A stretch of DNA of 64,000 nucleotides from JAJZXY01 sp046706185 (GCA_046706185.1 JBJKPR010000036.1:22513-86512), one strand, 5' to 3'. Shown: positions 9,901 to 17,092, counted from the first letter of the stretch. Made by a program: numbers and translations. The notes: generated by a model from the sequence alone, not told the origin.

Positions 9901-10621
9901 CATGAGTGTCGATACGGCCAACTGGTACGGCTCGTTCAAACCAACCTACGTCGTTCTGGGCACCGGCCGCAACTCGTCTGCGATAGTCAATGCAACGCTG
10001 TCATCATCCAACCCAGCGGGGGGGTACAACGACGTGTTCTTCAGTGCTACTTCACTATTCTCATCAGCCAACGCATCTGCTTCGACGTCGTTCAGTGTCC
10101 CTGAATCATATGGTTTTTCCACTGAATTTGTGTCATACGGCACAGAAAAGGTGGGTAGGACAATATCGTTCTCAGTGGTGGTTAACAATACTGGCAACAC
10201 AGTTTCAAACTTCGTGGCATCCGTGAGCAACTTGGCCGAGCTGAGGGCAGAGGGATGGTCCGGTGGAATATACACCACTGCAAACGGGCCGTTCTACAAC
10301 AGCACCTACTTCTCTCTCAAGCCGCACCAGAACCAGACGCTGACTGTTTCTCTCACCGCAACTGGCCCCAACCCGACCTTGATGCTGCCGGTTGGAGTCA
10401 ACATCACTCAGAAGGAGACGGGCTCATCGTATTCACTCAGCGTTCCAATCAGCCTGCCGGAGCCGGTTGTCACTCTCAACGGAATAAGCGTGACGGGACA
10501 GGGAGCCTCTGTGCTTCCGCCGCCAATCATTTCAACCAAGCGTGCAGTCGTGATATTCATACTCGGTGCACTTGTAGTTGCAAACGTCTACTTCGCAAAG
10601 AAGAGGAGGCTGATCAGGTGA
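3977..10621 (+). CDS. aglB: Oligosaccharyltransferase AglB (STT3 family) with a giant C-terminal repeat tail
   Basis: Transfers lipid-linked glycan to asparagine of N-x-S/T sequons on the outer face of the membrane. The 2,214 residues begin with about 13 membrane helices (residues 38-560). A DxD-type acidic motif sits in the first outer loop (GGSDADFYFN) and the STT3 signature WWDYG is near residue 622. A region starting VDARLFPFSATN may be the equivalent of the DK motif. Archaeal AglB is normally 600-1,100 residues. Here about eleven beta-sandwich repeats of the carboxypeptidase-regulatory (CarboxypepD_reg) type follow, residues 957-1930, each with a G-x-V strand, a (N/D)G-x-(Y/F) turn and an LPxGxYTV end. 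Two NEW3/CARDB-like domains, a last membrane helix and a KKRR tail complete the protein. The tail is rich in N-x-S/T sequons. The ATG at 3977 fits the TATA box at 3922. The stop overlaps the next start (GTGA). Confidence 0.95.
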   Translation: MAYDSRQEGAEKTVRPAEKKHSYLRNGLASLKRADWTTFGALAIIVVLGAYLRFYFDFLQSVAGGFPALSGGSDADFYFNVITYALGTGHQMLYDPMLNFPIGSFNPFLPFYVWSTVLLSWPVAFILHIPVTGSIFSGQLTAGVVAYSAMSALSGVVAIVVTYYLGKELFSKEAGIIAAALMAFLPSIVSESTAGFGVHDPFVLMLTAVVFFFLFRSLNTIVGTRWVENWNRKGSHLPDFVAITAGVVKYYKENKTSLLYAALSGVVLAGIANAWEGYSYIIVVIALFYLVQSFIYKFKNRDTLALTAIFAVVGSAVVILAAPVYYNSNAIYPWYYVSLVFFLGTLIIGILYTVFRDVPWLTLLSGLAASILVVVGVVELVDRNLLHSIIQRILTAQSYFIKSAVYTTIAEAQTPPFSLLALSLGGAVFFVAFAELAYMLYRSPKGFSNSRMLLIIWFIISAFMAVSTVRFVLDATTTFVIFAGEGLYALIRWTDFSEIRKGFQTYGVSWSGARKSISIKHVLVVLFIAFVVVLPVVWTGIDAATPSNSKTSLNSQVYDVLPSFLRPSGYSLNATSSPYYFGAFGYSLETQSTYFIPAWAYLNNITGNITPYSERPGYLSWWDYGSAAITFAQVPTVADDFQQGYQLASAFLFSQNQTQAISLLVSRVLDGAYAKNQNSLPQNLTATLASFGINASYVQAVLQNPGSYKSLVLANPETYGPFASSVTDQNVKYAVLMVTISKIGLNNVVNLYQKVSQLTHDFIGFFSVDARLFPFSATNTGVFYAPAFLGGRPIAGPGVYNIPYNYYTITATTSTGISYPLQSIPTGSQVTGYNINYQPMFYNMTLYRFFMGYSAYDITGKNLSGLPGLSGNFLYNSQLSNIGPLPGWMESHFEMIYRTAYYNPYPLKYVKAHPNDWKAISFAQAVKLANADPTFSNYTVDLSPQSDFENGIVMMEYYPGAYVNGTILASNGQPAPGVRVTVLDQWGIPHDVTYTNAQGQYSAIALQGNDTIVYSSGQLSTPVQNLTQVGTILKETSINVSYSQAMRVSTINTSSGLAIYNINMGVTRLSQTSVTGHIFFTAPGNTTYTPGVTPVLTNVGVELLNTTSGLHYSTYAPDGVYNFASVLPGTYNVYIRSGGASYLAKANLTVAYGFTTPQDLAITPSYIVGSVLRPDGEPVGGAGVSIQGLENNYTSLAKSAQNGSYEFSTLLPGNYTVYVSSGGYTSGHYTIQSVTLNYTKTHPGFNLTALSEVTLSGYVSMGGSPVPHDTLYFYSKIGGVAPFAAMTDANGRYSISIGSGKYTVYSVYYLGSTPYVLLSNVSLAGSQTASADFSLGRAYAVTGSVRSPSGTIAASAHVTIQAAGASLNFTSNSSGRFSALLPSGTYGIWAFGGGGAYIGEFSVSSGPASIQISELSPATYTGIVRTTVSGIQQNLTGAELSFSYGGFTYQTVTNLTGYFSMILPDSLTADVQVSSFGMTGISETFSSKTTGFRYITLVPSQVLFTGSISNGVSLPSGAAFALKAQNGTIVSVPIVSGSYSQSIDPGIYSISIANYNDSAIVYTLAAGQGSLTVPVGHNTVFNATVVPEYNLTVYFSYPASSGISNSTAVTRVDIFGSPLSQPLVLNDFRNGAGTYLQAGNYTIYAYSAVNSSSFSFLSIVDLQSAMTYSMSLTAVYDLSGTVLYGARTLGSATVIITGTNGASVQAAVQSNGTFAVSLPPSSYTVNATYVSTANVSGQTMYVLYYGETAVNLSSSTNVKVQTGYTDYNSSVSGTAAWFYGLPVQSNIKFIAVSPTAVSTQVATAGNGSYSLSLAPGNYTVETYSSSQQASNITLINIAPGSSLAFNPVLNFAYNVTGSTTVAGTPVPATITFDGSSGRFSIKSESNGTYSLLLPAGNYSVTAGYNNTVDGTDYVYTYNSTVQVTSPSSLPLLLALQSTYSVTVKVISTEQTQGPSGFTQVSLLVNNTGDVPDVFYMSVDTANWYGSFKPTYVVLGTGRNSSAIVNATLSSSNPAGGYNDVFFSATSLFSSANASASTSFSVPESYGFSTEFVSYGTEKVGRTISFSVVVNNTGNTVSNFVASVSNLAELRAEGWSGGIYTTANGPFYNSTYFSLKPHQNQTLTVSLTATGPNPTLMLPVGVNITQKETGSSYSLSVPISLPEPVVTLNGISVTGQGASVLPPPIISTKRAVVIFILGALVVANVYFAKKRRLIR

Positions 10622-11406
10622 GGGGTGCAGTTGCACTTGTCCTGGCGGCTCTCTTCCTTCTTTCCCCCCTGATTGCGTCGACGCAGGCATCCAATTCTGC
10701 ACCGCAGTCAGCAGAGCAGAGCACGAGCGCTGCAGCTATATCGGCCACGTTCAGCGGATCCGTGCTCGTGGCAAACTCATCGACACACATGTACGTGCTC
10801 AATGTGTCAGGGGGGCCATCAAGTGCGGGCAACTACAGCTATAATGCTTTCCTGTCTGCCAGGAACATAACTGGTCTCTCCATAACACCCACTTCAGGCA
10901 CGAATGCAAGGGGCGTGTTCTACCTCAACCTGACCGCCGGGCCGGCCGCAGAGGTTGTCACTGTCACTTTCAACCTCACTGCAGGGTCAGGAAGCAGCCA
11001 GACTGTCGCCACCAGGCAGTTTCTGGTCACGGTTGTCAACCCCGTAGCCATAACAGTTCCTGTCACAAACCAGGGATCCTCTGGTGTGCAGAACGCGAAT
11101 GTTTCCCTTTACATTGACAACAGGTACATACAGTCAAAGAACGTGTCGCTCAGCGCAGGTCAGAGCACTACGCTTACATTCGACTGGATTGCATACAACT
11201 ACCCTCCCGGCAACAACGTGGCAACTGTCAAGATAAGCTCCAACGGGCAGCTCTTCTTCTCCAACGGCGAGATACAGACAAGCTTCACGATATACATACC
11301 CGGCGGTTCAGAGGCATCAATCGACAACTACCTGATAATAGGGTGTATCGTGGCCGCTGTTGTACTCTTCATGATATACTTCAGGAAACCAAAGCCCCGC
11401 TTCTGA
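10618..11406 (+). CDS. Membrane-anchored CARDB-type surface protein coupled to aglB
   Basis: A 262-residue exported protein. The GTG at 10618 overlaps the aglB stop by four bases (GTGA), and the sequence that follows is a good signal peptide (VRGAVALVLAALFLLSP). The upstream part of the open frame is a shadow of aglB. After the signal comes a Ser/Thr-rich beta region and a CARDB-like domain (VPVTNQGSSGVQNANVSLY, then SLSAGQSTTLTFDW). A single C-terminal helix (YLIIGCIVAAVVLFMIYF) and basic tail anchor it. It has several N-glycosylation sequons. Strict translational coupling suggests it works with AglB, as an accessory subunit or a preferred substrate. This is inference. Confidence 0.85.
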   Translation: MRGAVALVLAALFLLSPLIASTQASNSAPQSAEQSTSAAAISATFSGSVLVANSSTHMYVLNVSGGPSSAGNYSYNAFLSARNITGLSITPTSGTNARGVFYLNLTAGPAAEVVTVTFNLTAGSGSSQTVATRQFLVTVVNPVAITVPVTNQGSSGVQNANVSLYIDNRYIQSKNVSLSAGQSTTLTFDWIAYNYPPGNNVATVKISSNGQLFFSNGEIQTSFTIYIPGGSEASIDNYLIIGCIVAAVVLFMIYFRKPKPRF

Positions 11407-11445
11407 CCGCCAAATTTGTTATAGCGCCGCCACCTTCCTGGTGGC

Positions 11446-11976
11446 ATGGCAACTGAGAGGAAGTTCGCTGGGTTTGGGAGCAAGGGCTCACCGCCGTTTC
11501 GAATGTCTGAAATACCCCCTGGCGGGTTCTGCATCTCATCGTTCATACTGCTGACGAACAGCGAGGGCAAGGTCCTGATGGGCAAACTCAACCCGGACTA
11601 CGGGTGGGACCACATAGGTGCGCTCGACGAATGGAGGAAGCAGAGGCACAGCACCGGATGGATGCTTCCCTCCTGCCATCTCATTATGGGCGAATCGCCG
11701 CGGCAGGCTGCCGAAAGGATAGTTGAGGAGCAGCTTGGCCTCACGGGGAAGGACCTGAGCGGGCCGGAGGTCTATTCCGAAACATATACCGCAGGACCTG
11801 AAAGGCAGGGAGAACACTGGGATCTTGAATTTGTGTTCAGAGGAAAACATGATGCCCAGGTGAGCCACCCAGCGTGGAAGGTCCTTGCTTATGTGGACCC
11901 TGATGCGCCCGAAGAGACTTTCACGAGGAACCATCAGGACATACTGAGAAGCTCAGGACTCAGGAAGCGACGTTGA
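11446..11976 (+). CDS. Nudix hydrolase-like protein
   Basis: A 176-residue protein with a Nudix-type box at about residues 85-105: GESPRQAAERIVEEQLGLTG. It keeps the leading Gly-Glu, the ERIVEEQ helix that provides the metal ligands, and the following LG. The classic RExxEExG is degenerate: Arg is shifted and Gln precedes Leu-Gly. Nudix proteins hydrolyse nucleoside diphosphates linked to another group, X; the substrate here is unknown. A TTGTTATAG element about 25 bp upstream suggests a leaderless transcript. A 6-bp hairpin just after the stop (11977-12000) could end transcription. Confidence 0.8.
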   Translation: MATERKFAGFGSKGSPPFRMSEIPPGGFCISSFILLTNSEGKVLMGKLNPDYGWDHIGALDEWRKQRHSTGWMLPSCHLIMGESPRQAAERIVEEQLGLTGKDLSGPEVYSETYTAGPERQGEHWDLEFVFRGKHDAQVSHPAWKVLAYVDPDAPEETFTRNHQDILRSSGLRKRR

Positions 11977-12104
11977 ACGCACGTTGGCATGGAGGTGCGT
12001 GCATTCTATCGCAACCGAAAAGATGCAAATACCAAATTGCGTTTCCTGAATGCTCAGCAGGAGACATGTTGTTTCCCTAAACGGCAGATGCAGGTGGTGT
12101 GACA

Positions 12105-12998
12105 ATGATACTGTTGCCATTCGAATACCATGCGCCCTCGACGCTTGAAGAAGCACTTGATTTACTGGCATCCTTCGGAAGCGTTGCGAAGGTCCTGGCG
12201 GGCGGCCAGAGCCTGATTCCGCTGATGAAAATGAACCTTGTGGACATCACTCACATTGTTGACATCAAGGGGATAAAAGAGCTCTCGTTCATAAGGTCAG
12301 ACACGGACAGTGGCGGAAGGGAGGCGCTTGTCGTGGGGGCACTTGCAAGATACTCCGACCTTGAACGGTCCGAAGCTGTCAGGAGGGCCGTGCCGCTTCT
12401 CGCAGATACTGCTGCAGGTATTGGACATGCGATGGTGAGGAACAGGGGGACACTTGGAGGCAGCATTTCACACTGCGACCCCGCAGCGGACCTGTGCACA
12501 ACTGCGCTTGCGCTGGGGGCAAGAATGAACATCTCTTCCGCACGAGGAAGGAAAAGGACGGTGGACGCAGCTGATTTCTTTGTGGGACCGCTCACGACAT
12601 GCATGGAAGAAGGTGAAATACTGGAGTCTGTCACCTTCCCGGCAGCTCATGGTCAAACAGGACATTCGGTAATGAAATTCACTCTGGGCCAGGGGGACTT
12701 TCCGCTGCTCGTGGTAAGTTCCTTGGTGAGGGTGGAGGGAGGACGTATCGTGGAAGCGTCTGCAGCCCTGGGGGGTGTGTCGGGCACTCCCATCCGTGTC
12801 CATGGTGCGGAGCAGGAGCTTCTGTCCGCCGGCAGAGTCACGCGAGAGGACGTGAGCAGGATCGCGCTGAGGACAGCTGAATCGATTGATATGGAGGAAG
12901 ACACCAGGGTCTCAGGATCGTACAAGAAGAGGCTAGTCGCATCCTACCTGGGCAGATCGCTGGCTGAAGCGATTGGCATGGCAGGTGGCACTTCATGA
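12105..12998 (+). CDS. Molybdenum hydroxylase, FAD-binding medium subunit (CoxM/CutM type)
   Basis: About 297 residues. It is the flavin subunit of a three-subunit xanthine-dehydrogenase-family enzyme, passing electrons from the iron-sulfur subunit to an external acceptor. FAD-binding motifs are present: LAGGQSLIPLMKMNL near residue 32 and MVRNRGTLGGSISHCDPAAD near residue 110. The C-terminal CODH-flavin domain follows. I place the start at ATG 12105, preceded by a GGTGGTG site; a GTG at 12099 is an alternative. The stop overlaps the start of the small subunit (ATGA), and the large subunit follows, so medium, small and large form one operon. Confidence 0.93.
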   Translation: MILLPFEYHAPSTLEEALDLLASFGSVAKVLAGGQSLIPLMKMNLVDITHIVDIKGIKELSFIRSDTDSGGREALVVGALARYSDLERSEAVRRAVPLLADTAAGIGHAMVRNRGTLGGSISHCDPAADLCTTALALGARMNISSARGRKRTVDAADFFVGPLTTCMEEGEILESVTFPAAHGQTGHSVMKFTLGQGDFPLLVVSSLVRVEGGRIVEASAALGGVSGTPIRVHGAEQELLSAGRVTREDVSRIALRTAESIDMEEDTRVSGSYKKRLVASYLGRSLAEAIGMAGGTS

Positions 12999-13483
12999 GC
13001 GGTGAACCTAAAATGAGGATAAGAATGAGGGCAAACGGTGAGGAGAGGAGCGTTGAGGTGGACGTCAGGGAAACGCTTCTTGACGTCCTCAGGGACGGGC
13101 TCGGCCTCAAAGGACCGAAGAAAGGATGTGACGAGGGCGTCTGCGGCGCGTGCTCGGTACTTCTTGACGGCAGGGCCGTCTGTTCGTGCAATGCACTTGC
13201 GGTTGAGGCGGACGGAAAAGAGGTAATAACGATTGAGGGGCTTGAGAAGAACGGGAACCTTGACCCTCTTCAGCTCGCTTTCATGGAGAATGATGCGCTT
13301 CAGTGCGGTTACTGCACATCAGGCCAGATAATAGCGGCAAGGTCATTCCTCAACTCGGGCGACGAGGACTTCAGCGATGAAAACGTGAGGAGAGCGCTTT
13401 CAGGCAACCTTTGCAGGTGCGGCTGCTACACCGAAATAGTGCATGCTGTCAGGAAGGTTGCGCAGTCGGAGGGATTGCGCTGA
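12995..13483 (+). CDS. Molybdenum hydroxylase, [2Fe-2S] small subunit (CoxS/CutS type)
   Basis: A 162-residue subunit with two [2Fe-2S] clusters, which carry electrons from the molybdenum site to FAD. The N-terminal plant-ferredoxin-like domain shows GCDEGVCGACSVLLDG with a later Cys. The C-terminal helical domain shows CGYCTSGQI and LCRCGCY. All eight ligands are present. Length and domain order are typical of the family. It overlaps the medium subunit by four bases and ends nine bases before the start chosen for the large subunit, which suggests coupled translation and stoichiometric expression. Confidence 0.95.
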   Translation: MSGEPKMRIRMRANGEERSVEVDVRETLLDVLRDGLGLKGPKKGCDEGVCGACSVLLDGRAVCSCNALAVEADGKEVITIEGLEKNGNLDPLQLAFMENDALQCGYCTSGQIIAARSFLNSGDEDFSDENVRRALSGNLCRCGCYTEIVHAVRKVAQSEGLR

Positions 13484-13491
13484 CACAGCTC

Positions 13492-15693
13492 ATGCAGAAA
13501 GGGAGGACCAGGCAAGAGGTCTGGCTTCCGAGAATGGATGCATACGAAAGGGTGACGGGCCGGGCACGGTATGCAGCTGACTGGGTCCTGCCTGAGATGC
13601 TTTATGCGAGAATCGTGACAAGCACAATACCAAACGGCAGGGTGGCTTCCATCGACACCTCGAGGGCGAAAGGCATCACAGGCGTTTCCGACATAGTCAC
13701 CTGCTTCGACGACAGCACCATATGGCATGCAGGCGAAAGGGAGCATGAGAGAAGGGTGTTTGCCGAGAGAGTTAGGTTTGTCGGTGACTGCATAGGCGCC
13801 GTTGCCGCCGAGTCGCGAACTTCCGCCCAGAGGGCTGCGGAAGCCATCGGGGTAAGCTATGAAGAGTATCCCGCCGTGTTCACAATAGAGCAGGCGGAGA
13901 AGGAAGGGTCTCCCAGGGTCTGGGAGGATGGCAACATACTCGTGACACCGGACTACGGATTCGGAGACGTAGACGATGTGCTGAAGGCGGCAGATACAGT
14001 CATCGAAGGCAGGTATGTCACATCGAGGGTGCACAATTCGCAGCTCGAGACTGCCGCTTCGGTCGCATGGTGGGAGGGGAGGAAACTCACCGTGGTTGCC
14101 GCGACACAAAGCATCTTCGGATGCAGGAACGGGATTGCCAGAGATCTTGGCATGAGGCCGGAGGACGTCAGAGTGATAACACAATACAAGGGCGGTGGCT
14201 TCGGCAACAAGTCTGATTCAATGAACTACGACCTGATCGCGTCCATTCTCTCGAGGAGGACAGGAAGACCTGTGATGGTTGAGTACAGCAGGCAGGACGA
14301 GTTTGCGTCTGTCCATGGAAGATGGTCGTCGGTGCAGAGCATTCGGCTGGGGTGCGACAGCCAGGGAAAGGTGCTTGCAATGGATGTTGACGCCAGGTGC
14401 GACATAGGCGCATACACGAGGCGCATCAAGCCGTTCGCCTTTGTTGACGGGGCACAGTCGTACTACTCCTGCGTTGCATTCAGGGGAAGGGACAGGGGCA
14501 TTTACACCAATACACCGGCAACGGGACACATGAGGGCACCCTCGGGACCCCAGTCGTGCTTCGCCTCCGAAACAATAATGGACGAGACAGCCCACAGACT
14601 CGGCATCAATCCGCTGGATTTCAGGATCATGAACGGGGTCAGGAAGGCTCACAACAGGGAGACGCTGACGTCCAACGGGCTCAGGGACTGCCTGATTCTC
14701 GGCGCGGAGGCGTTCCGGTGGAGGGAACGGTGGCATGCCCCTGGATTGGACAGGGAAGGTGACCTGATGAGAGGGGCAGGAGTCGCGATGGCATCTTGGC
14801 ACTCCAGGCTCGGTAAAGGAGAAGCTGCGGTCAAACTGACCTCGAAGGGAAGGGTCGAAGTGTACGCAGGCGTCGTGGACATAGGCACGGGCGCGAAGAC
14901 AACAATGGCGATCATAGCTGCAGAAGCCCTTGGAGTGAAGGCGTCGAGCGTTGACCTCGTCTGGGGGGATACAGACAGGTGTCCCTACTCTGTCGGCGAG
15001 TCAGGAAGCAGGACAACAAGCTTCACAGGCATGGCAGTCAGGGAGGCGGCGCTGAAACTGAAAAAAAGGATACTCGAGGCCGCCTCCGAGATATCGGGGA
15101 TGAATGCAGAGAGACTGGAACTGGAGGATGGAATGGTGACAAGCGCGGGAAAGACTGTGCTCAGCATCAATGAACTGGCACAAAGGCTGGATCGGGAAAT
15201 CACGGAAAGGGCTGCAACGGACCCGAAGCTTCCGGAAGGGGTGGACCGCCTCTCCTTCGCGGCCCACTTCGCAGAGGTGGAGGTCGACGCGGCAGTCGGC
15301 TCCGTCAAGGTGAAAAGGTACGTGGCCGCGCACGATTCAGGAGAGCTGGTGAACAGGCTCACCGCCAGGAGCCAGGTACAGGGCGGTGTCGTCATGGGCA
15401 TCGGAATGGCGCTGTCGGAAGAGCTGCTTCTTTCAGAACACGACGGCTCTGTCCTCAACGGTTCCTTCATGCTGTACCGGCTCCCCGGGATCAGGCAGAC
15501 ACCTGAGATTGAGGTGCTCTTCACAGACACTGATGACCCCTACGGCCCAAAGTCGCTGGGGGAAATACCGCTCGTACCTGTTGCGGCAGCAATCGGAAAC
15601 GCAATATTCAATGCAACCGGTGTAAGGATGAGGCAAATCCCCTTCACACCGGAGAGAGTTGTTGAGGCGCTTGACGGGTCAGCAGTGAACTGA
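13492..15693 (+). CDS. Molybdenum hydroxylase, molybdopterin-binding large subunit, substrate unknown
   Basis: 733 residues, xanthine dehydrogenase superfamily. It holds the molybdenum-cytosine-dinucleotide or molybdopterin cofactor and oxidises a carbonyl or N-heterocyclic carbon with water as oxygen source. Visible motifs are GGGFGNKSD (about residue 240), GHMRAPSGPQS (about residue 345), GESGSRTTS and, near the end, GPKSLGEIPLVPVAAA, whose Glu is the catalytic base of the family. The active-site loop is neither the AYxCSFR of form I CO dehydrogenase nor the AYRGAGR of form II. CO oxidation is therefore unlikely; aldehyde or purine/heterocycle oxidation fits better. The upstream part of the open frame overlaps the small subunit and is discarded. 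A 6-bp GC hairpin follows the stop (15729-15743). Confidence 0.92.
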   Translation: MQKGRTRQEVWLPRMDAYERVTGRARYAADWVLPEMLYARIVTSTIPNGRVASIDTSRAKGITGVSDIVTCFDDSTIWHAGEREHERRVFAERVRFVGDCIGAVAAESRTSAQRAAEAIGVSYEEYPAVFTIEQAEKEGSPRVWEDGNILVTPDYGFGDVDDVLKAADTVIEGRYVTSRVHNSQLETAASVAWWEGRKLTVVAATQSIFGCRNGIARDLGMRPEDVRVITQYKGGGFGNKSDSMNYDLIASILSRRTGRPVMVEYSRQDEFASVHGRWSSVQSIRLGCDSQGKVLAMDVDARCDIGAYTRRIKPFAFVDGAQSYYSCVAFRGRDRGIYTNTPATGHMRAPSGPQSCFASETIMDETAHRLGINPLDFRIMNGVRKAHNRETLTSNGLRDCLILGAEAFRWRERWHAPGLDREGDLMRGAGVAMASWHSRLGKGEAAVKLTSKGRVEVYAGVVDIGTGAKTTMAIIAAEALGVKASSVDLVWGDTDRCPYSVGESGSRTTSFTGMAVREAALKLKKRILEAASEISGMNAERLELEDGMVTSAGKTVLSINELAQRLDREITERAATDPKLPEGVDRLSFAAHFAEVEVDAAVGSVKVKRYVAAHDSGELVNRLTARSQVQGGVVMGIGMALSEELLLSEHDGSVLNGSFMLYRLPGIRQTPEIEVLFTDTDDPYGPKSLGEIPLVPVAAAIGNAIFNATGVRMRQIPFTPERVVEALDGSAVN

Positions 15694-15728
15694 AGAAAGC
15701 ACGACCGCAGGGCATATCTGAACGGCTG

Positions 15729-15743
15729 CCCCTGCAGCAGGGG
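15729..15743. terminator. GC-rich hairpin between convergent genes
   Basis: CCCCTG, loop CAG, CAGGGG in the 62-bp spacer between the large hydroxylase subunit and the convergent VOC gene. It could end transcripts from both sides. No T-run follows, so the role is uncertain. Confidence 0.3.
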
Positions 15744-15755
15744 GGCGCACATCGG

Positions 15756-16133
15756 TCACAGGACATTGCCTTCGGCATCGGTCACGAGCCTGCCTTTCCT
15801 GTTGTCAAGGACAACGAACCTGTTGCCCCACGGGTCTTCTACGACAGCGCATCGGCCGATAGCAATGTCGAACGGGTCGACGGTAATCCTGCCTCCGAGC
15901 CGCCTGAAATCAGCGGCAGCATCGTCTGCCGAGTCCACCAGCATGTCCACCTCGCTTCCATCCAGCGTTTCAGATACCAGGACAAGCTCCGTGTTGGAGT
16001 CCCGCATCGCAAGGCCTGCCTCCCGGGCCGCCCGCCTCCAGACGAGCCTCAGCCCGAGCATGTCGCGGTAGAAACCAATAGCGCGTTCAACATCAGGAAC
16101 ATGTATCCTGACGCAGTCAACTTTTCTGAACAT
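15756..16133 (-). CDS. VOC (glyoxalase/bleomycin resistance fold) protein
   Basis: 125 residues, a single vicinal-oxygen-chelate module pair. The first half starts VDCVRIHVPDVERAIGFYRDMLGL, the standard opening of the fold. The second half ends with VEDPWGNRFVVLDN, where a metal-ligand Glu or Asp normally stands. A His at IHVP is the likely first metal ligand. Family members include glyoxalase I, methylmalonyl-CoA epimerase, dioxygenases and antibiotic-binding proteins; nothing here decides between them. It is monocistronic, convergent with the hydroxylase operon, and lies just downstream of tRNA-His. Confidence 0.85.
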   Translation of the reverse strand: MFRKVDCVRIHVPDVERAIGFYRDMLGLRLVWRRAAREAGLAMRDSNTELVLVSETLDGSEVDMLVDSADDAAADFRRLGGRITVDPFDIAIGRCAVVEDPWGNRFVVLDNRKGRLVTDAEGNVL

Positions 16134-16239
16134 GACAACACATCCTCTAGAACAGCTTTTATCACTTCACCCGGTGCCTGCAAATGCGCTCCCAGGACCG
16201 CACGGCATTTCCGCCGGTGGAAAGACGGAAACGCAGGAG

Positions 16240-16311
16240 GGCCGGGACCGGGAGTTGAACCCGGGTCTAGGGATCCACAGTCCCACAGGATGCCGCTACC
16301 CCACCCCGGCC
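16240..16311 (-). tRNA. tRNA-His (anticodon GTG)
   Basis: Read on the minus strand, the acceptor strand GCCGGGG pairs with TCCCGGC. The T arm is CCGGG-TTCAACT-CCCGG, and the anticodon loop CTGTGGA puts GTG at 16276-16278. The discriminator base is C (16240), and the base before position 1 (16311) encodes G, opposite that C. This is the extra G-1 that histidyl-tRNA synthetase requires. No intron and no encoded CCA. A TATA element lies about 30 bp upstream at 16336-16346. Confidence 0.95.
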
Positions 16312-16335
16312 ATGCGCGACTGTGAAATAGGGGGC

Positions 16336-16346
16336 ATTATTTAAAA
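16336..16346. promoter_or_regulatory. TATA element shared by tRNA-His and the divergent HD gene
   Basis: ATTATTTAAAA stands about 30 bp from the 5' end of tRNA-His on one side and about 33 bp from the first possible ATG (16379) of the HD hydrolase on the other. The TTTAAA core is symmetric. One element may serve both directions. Confidence 0.45.
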
Positions 16347-16426
16347 CCATGACGAAGTGGACGGCTGCGAAAAAGTGAATGTCTCGGGACCGGAACAGGA
16401 CAGACATAGGGAATGGTGATGTGAGA

Positions 16427-17092
16427 ATGAACGGCGAAGTGAAGAGGCAGGTCGTTGAGAGGACCGAAGCAATGGTAAAGGAAAGGCTGAATGGGGAGAG
16501 TTCAGGCCACGACTGGTGGCACATAGAGAGGGTGAGAAGGAACGCATTGAGCATTGCAGGTGCTGAGGGGGGAGCAGACATTTTCGTCGTGGAGCTTGCA
16601 GCACTGCTTCACGACATCTCCGACTGGAAATTCAACGGCGGTGATGACAGCGCCAGCTCCAGGGAGGCCGGAGTGTGGCTGAAGGGGCTCGGTGTCGATG
16701 AGGAAACGGTTGAATGTGTGAGGACAGCGATAAAGGACGTTTCGTTCAAGGGCAGCGGTGTGAAGATTGTGCCATCTTCAGCCGAGGGAAGGATAGTCCA
16801 GGACGCTGACAGGCTGGATGCCATAGGTGCCATAGGCATAGCCAGAGCTTTTGCATACGGAGGGAAGATGGGAAGGCTGATGTACGACCCGTCGATAGGA
16901 CCGAACATCCACAGGACCTTCGAGGAATACAAGAGTAACCGGGGGCACACGATCAACCACTTCTACGAGAAGCTCCTGCTTCTGAAGGACATGATGAACA
17001 CGGATGCGGCGAGGAGGATGGCCGAAGAAAGGCATGATTTTATGCTGGAATACCTTGACAGGTTCAAGAGCGAATGGAAGGGAGAGTACTAG
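16427..17092 (+). CDS. HD-domain metal-dependent phosphohydrolase (YedJ-like)
   Basis: About 221 residues. HD-superfamily metal ligands are visible in order: GHDWWHIERV (His-Asp, residues 23-32), LLHDISDWK (His-Asp, about residue 63) and a distal Asp in QDADRLDAIGAIGIAR (about residue 130). The IQDADRLDAIGA pattern is characteristic of the YedJ/YpgQ subgroup, uncharacterised or nucleotide-pyrophosphatase-like hydrolases. I chose ATG 16427 because a GGTGATG lies just before it and the HD domain follows at the usual distance. The ATG at 16379 is also possible and closer to the TATA element. The next gene starts 18 bp later and is probably cotranscribed. Confidence 0.88.
   Translation: MNGEVKRQVVERTEAMVKERLNGESSGHDWWHIERVRRNALSIAGAEGGADIFVVELAALLHDISDWKFNGGDDSASSREAGVWLKGLGVDEETVECVRTAIKDVSFKGSGVKIVPSSAEGRIVQDADRLDAIGAIGIARAFAYGGKMGRLMYDPSIGPNIHRTFEEYKSNRGHTINHFYEKLLLLKDMMNTDAARRMAEERHDFMLEYLDRFKSEWKGEY

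Noticed and set aside
10255..10617. N-terminal extension of the CARDB protein downstream of aglB
   Set aside because: It lies inside aglB in another frame; GTG 10618 opens a proper signal peptide.
12105..15693. Annotation as carbon monoxide dehydrogenase
   Set aside because: The diagnostic active-site loops of both CO dehydrogenase forms are absent.
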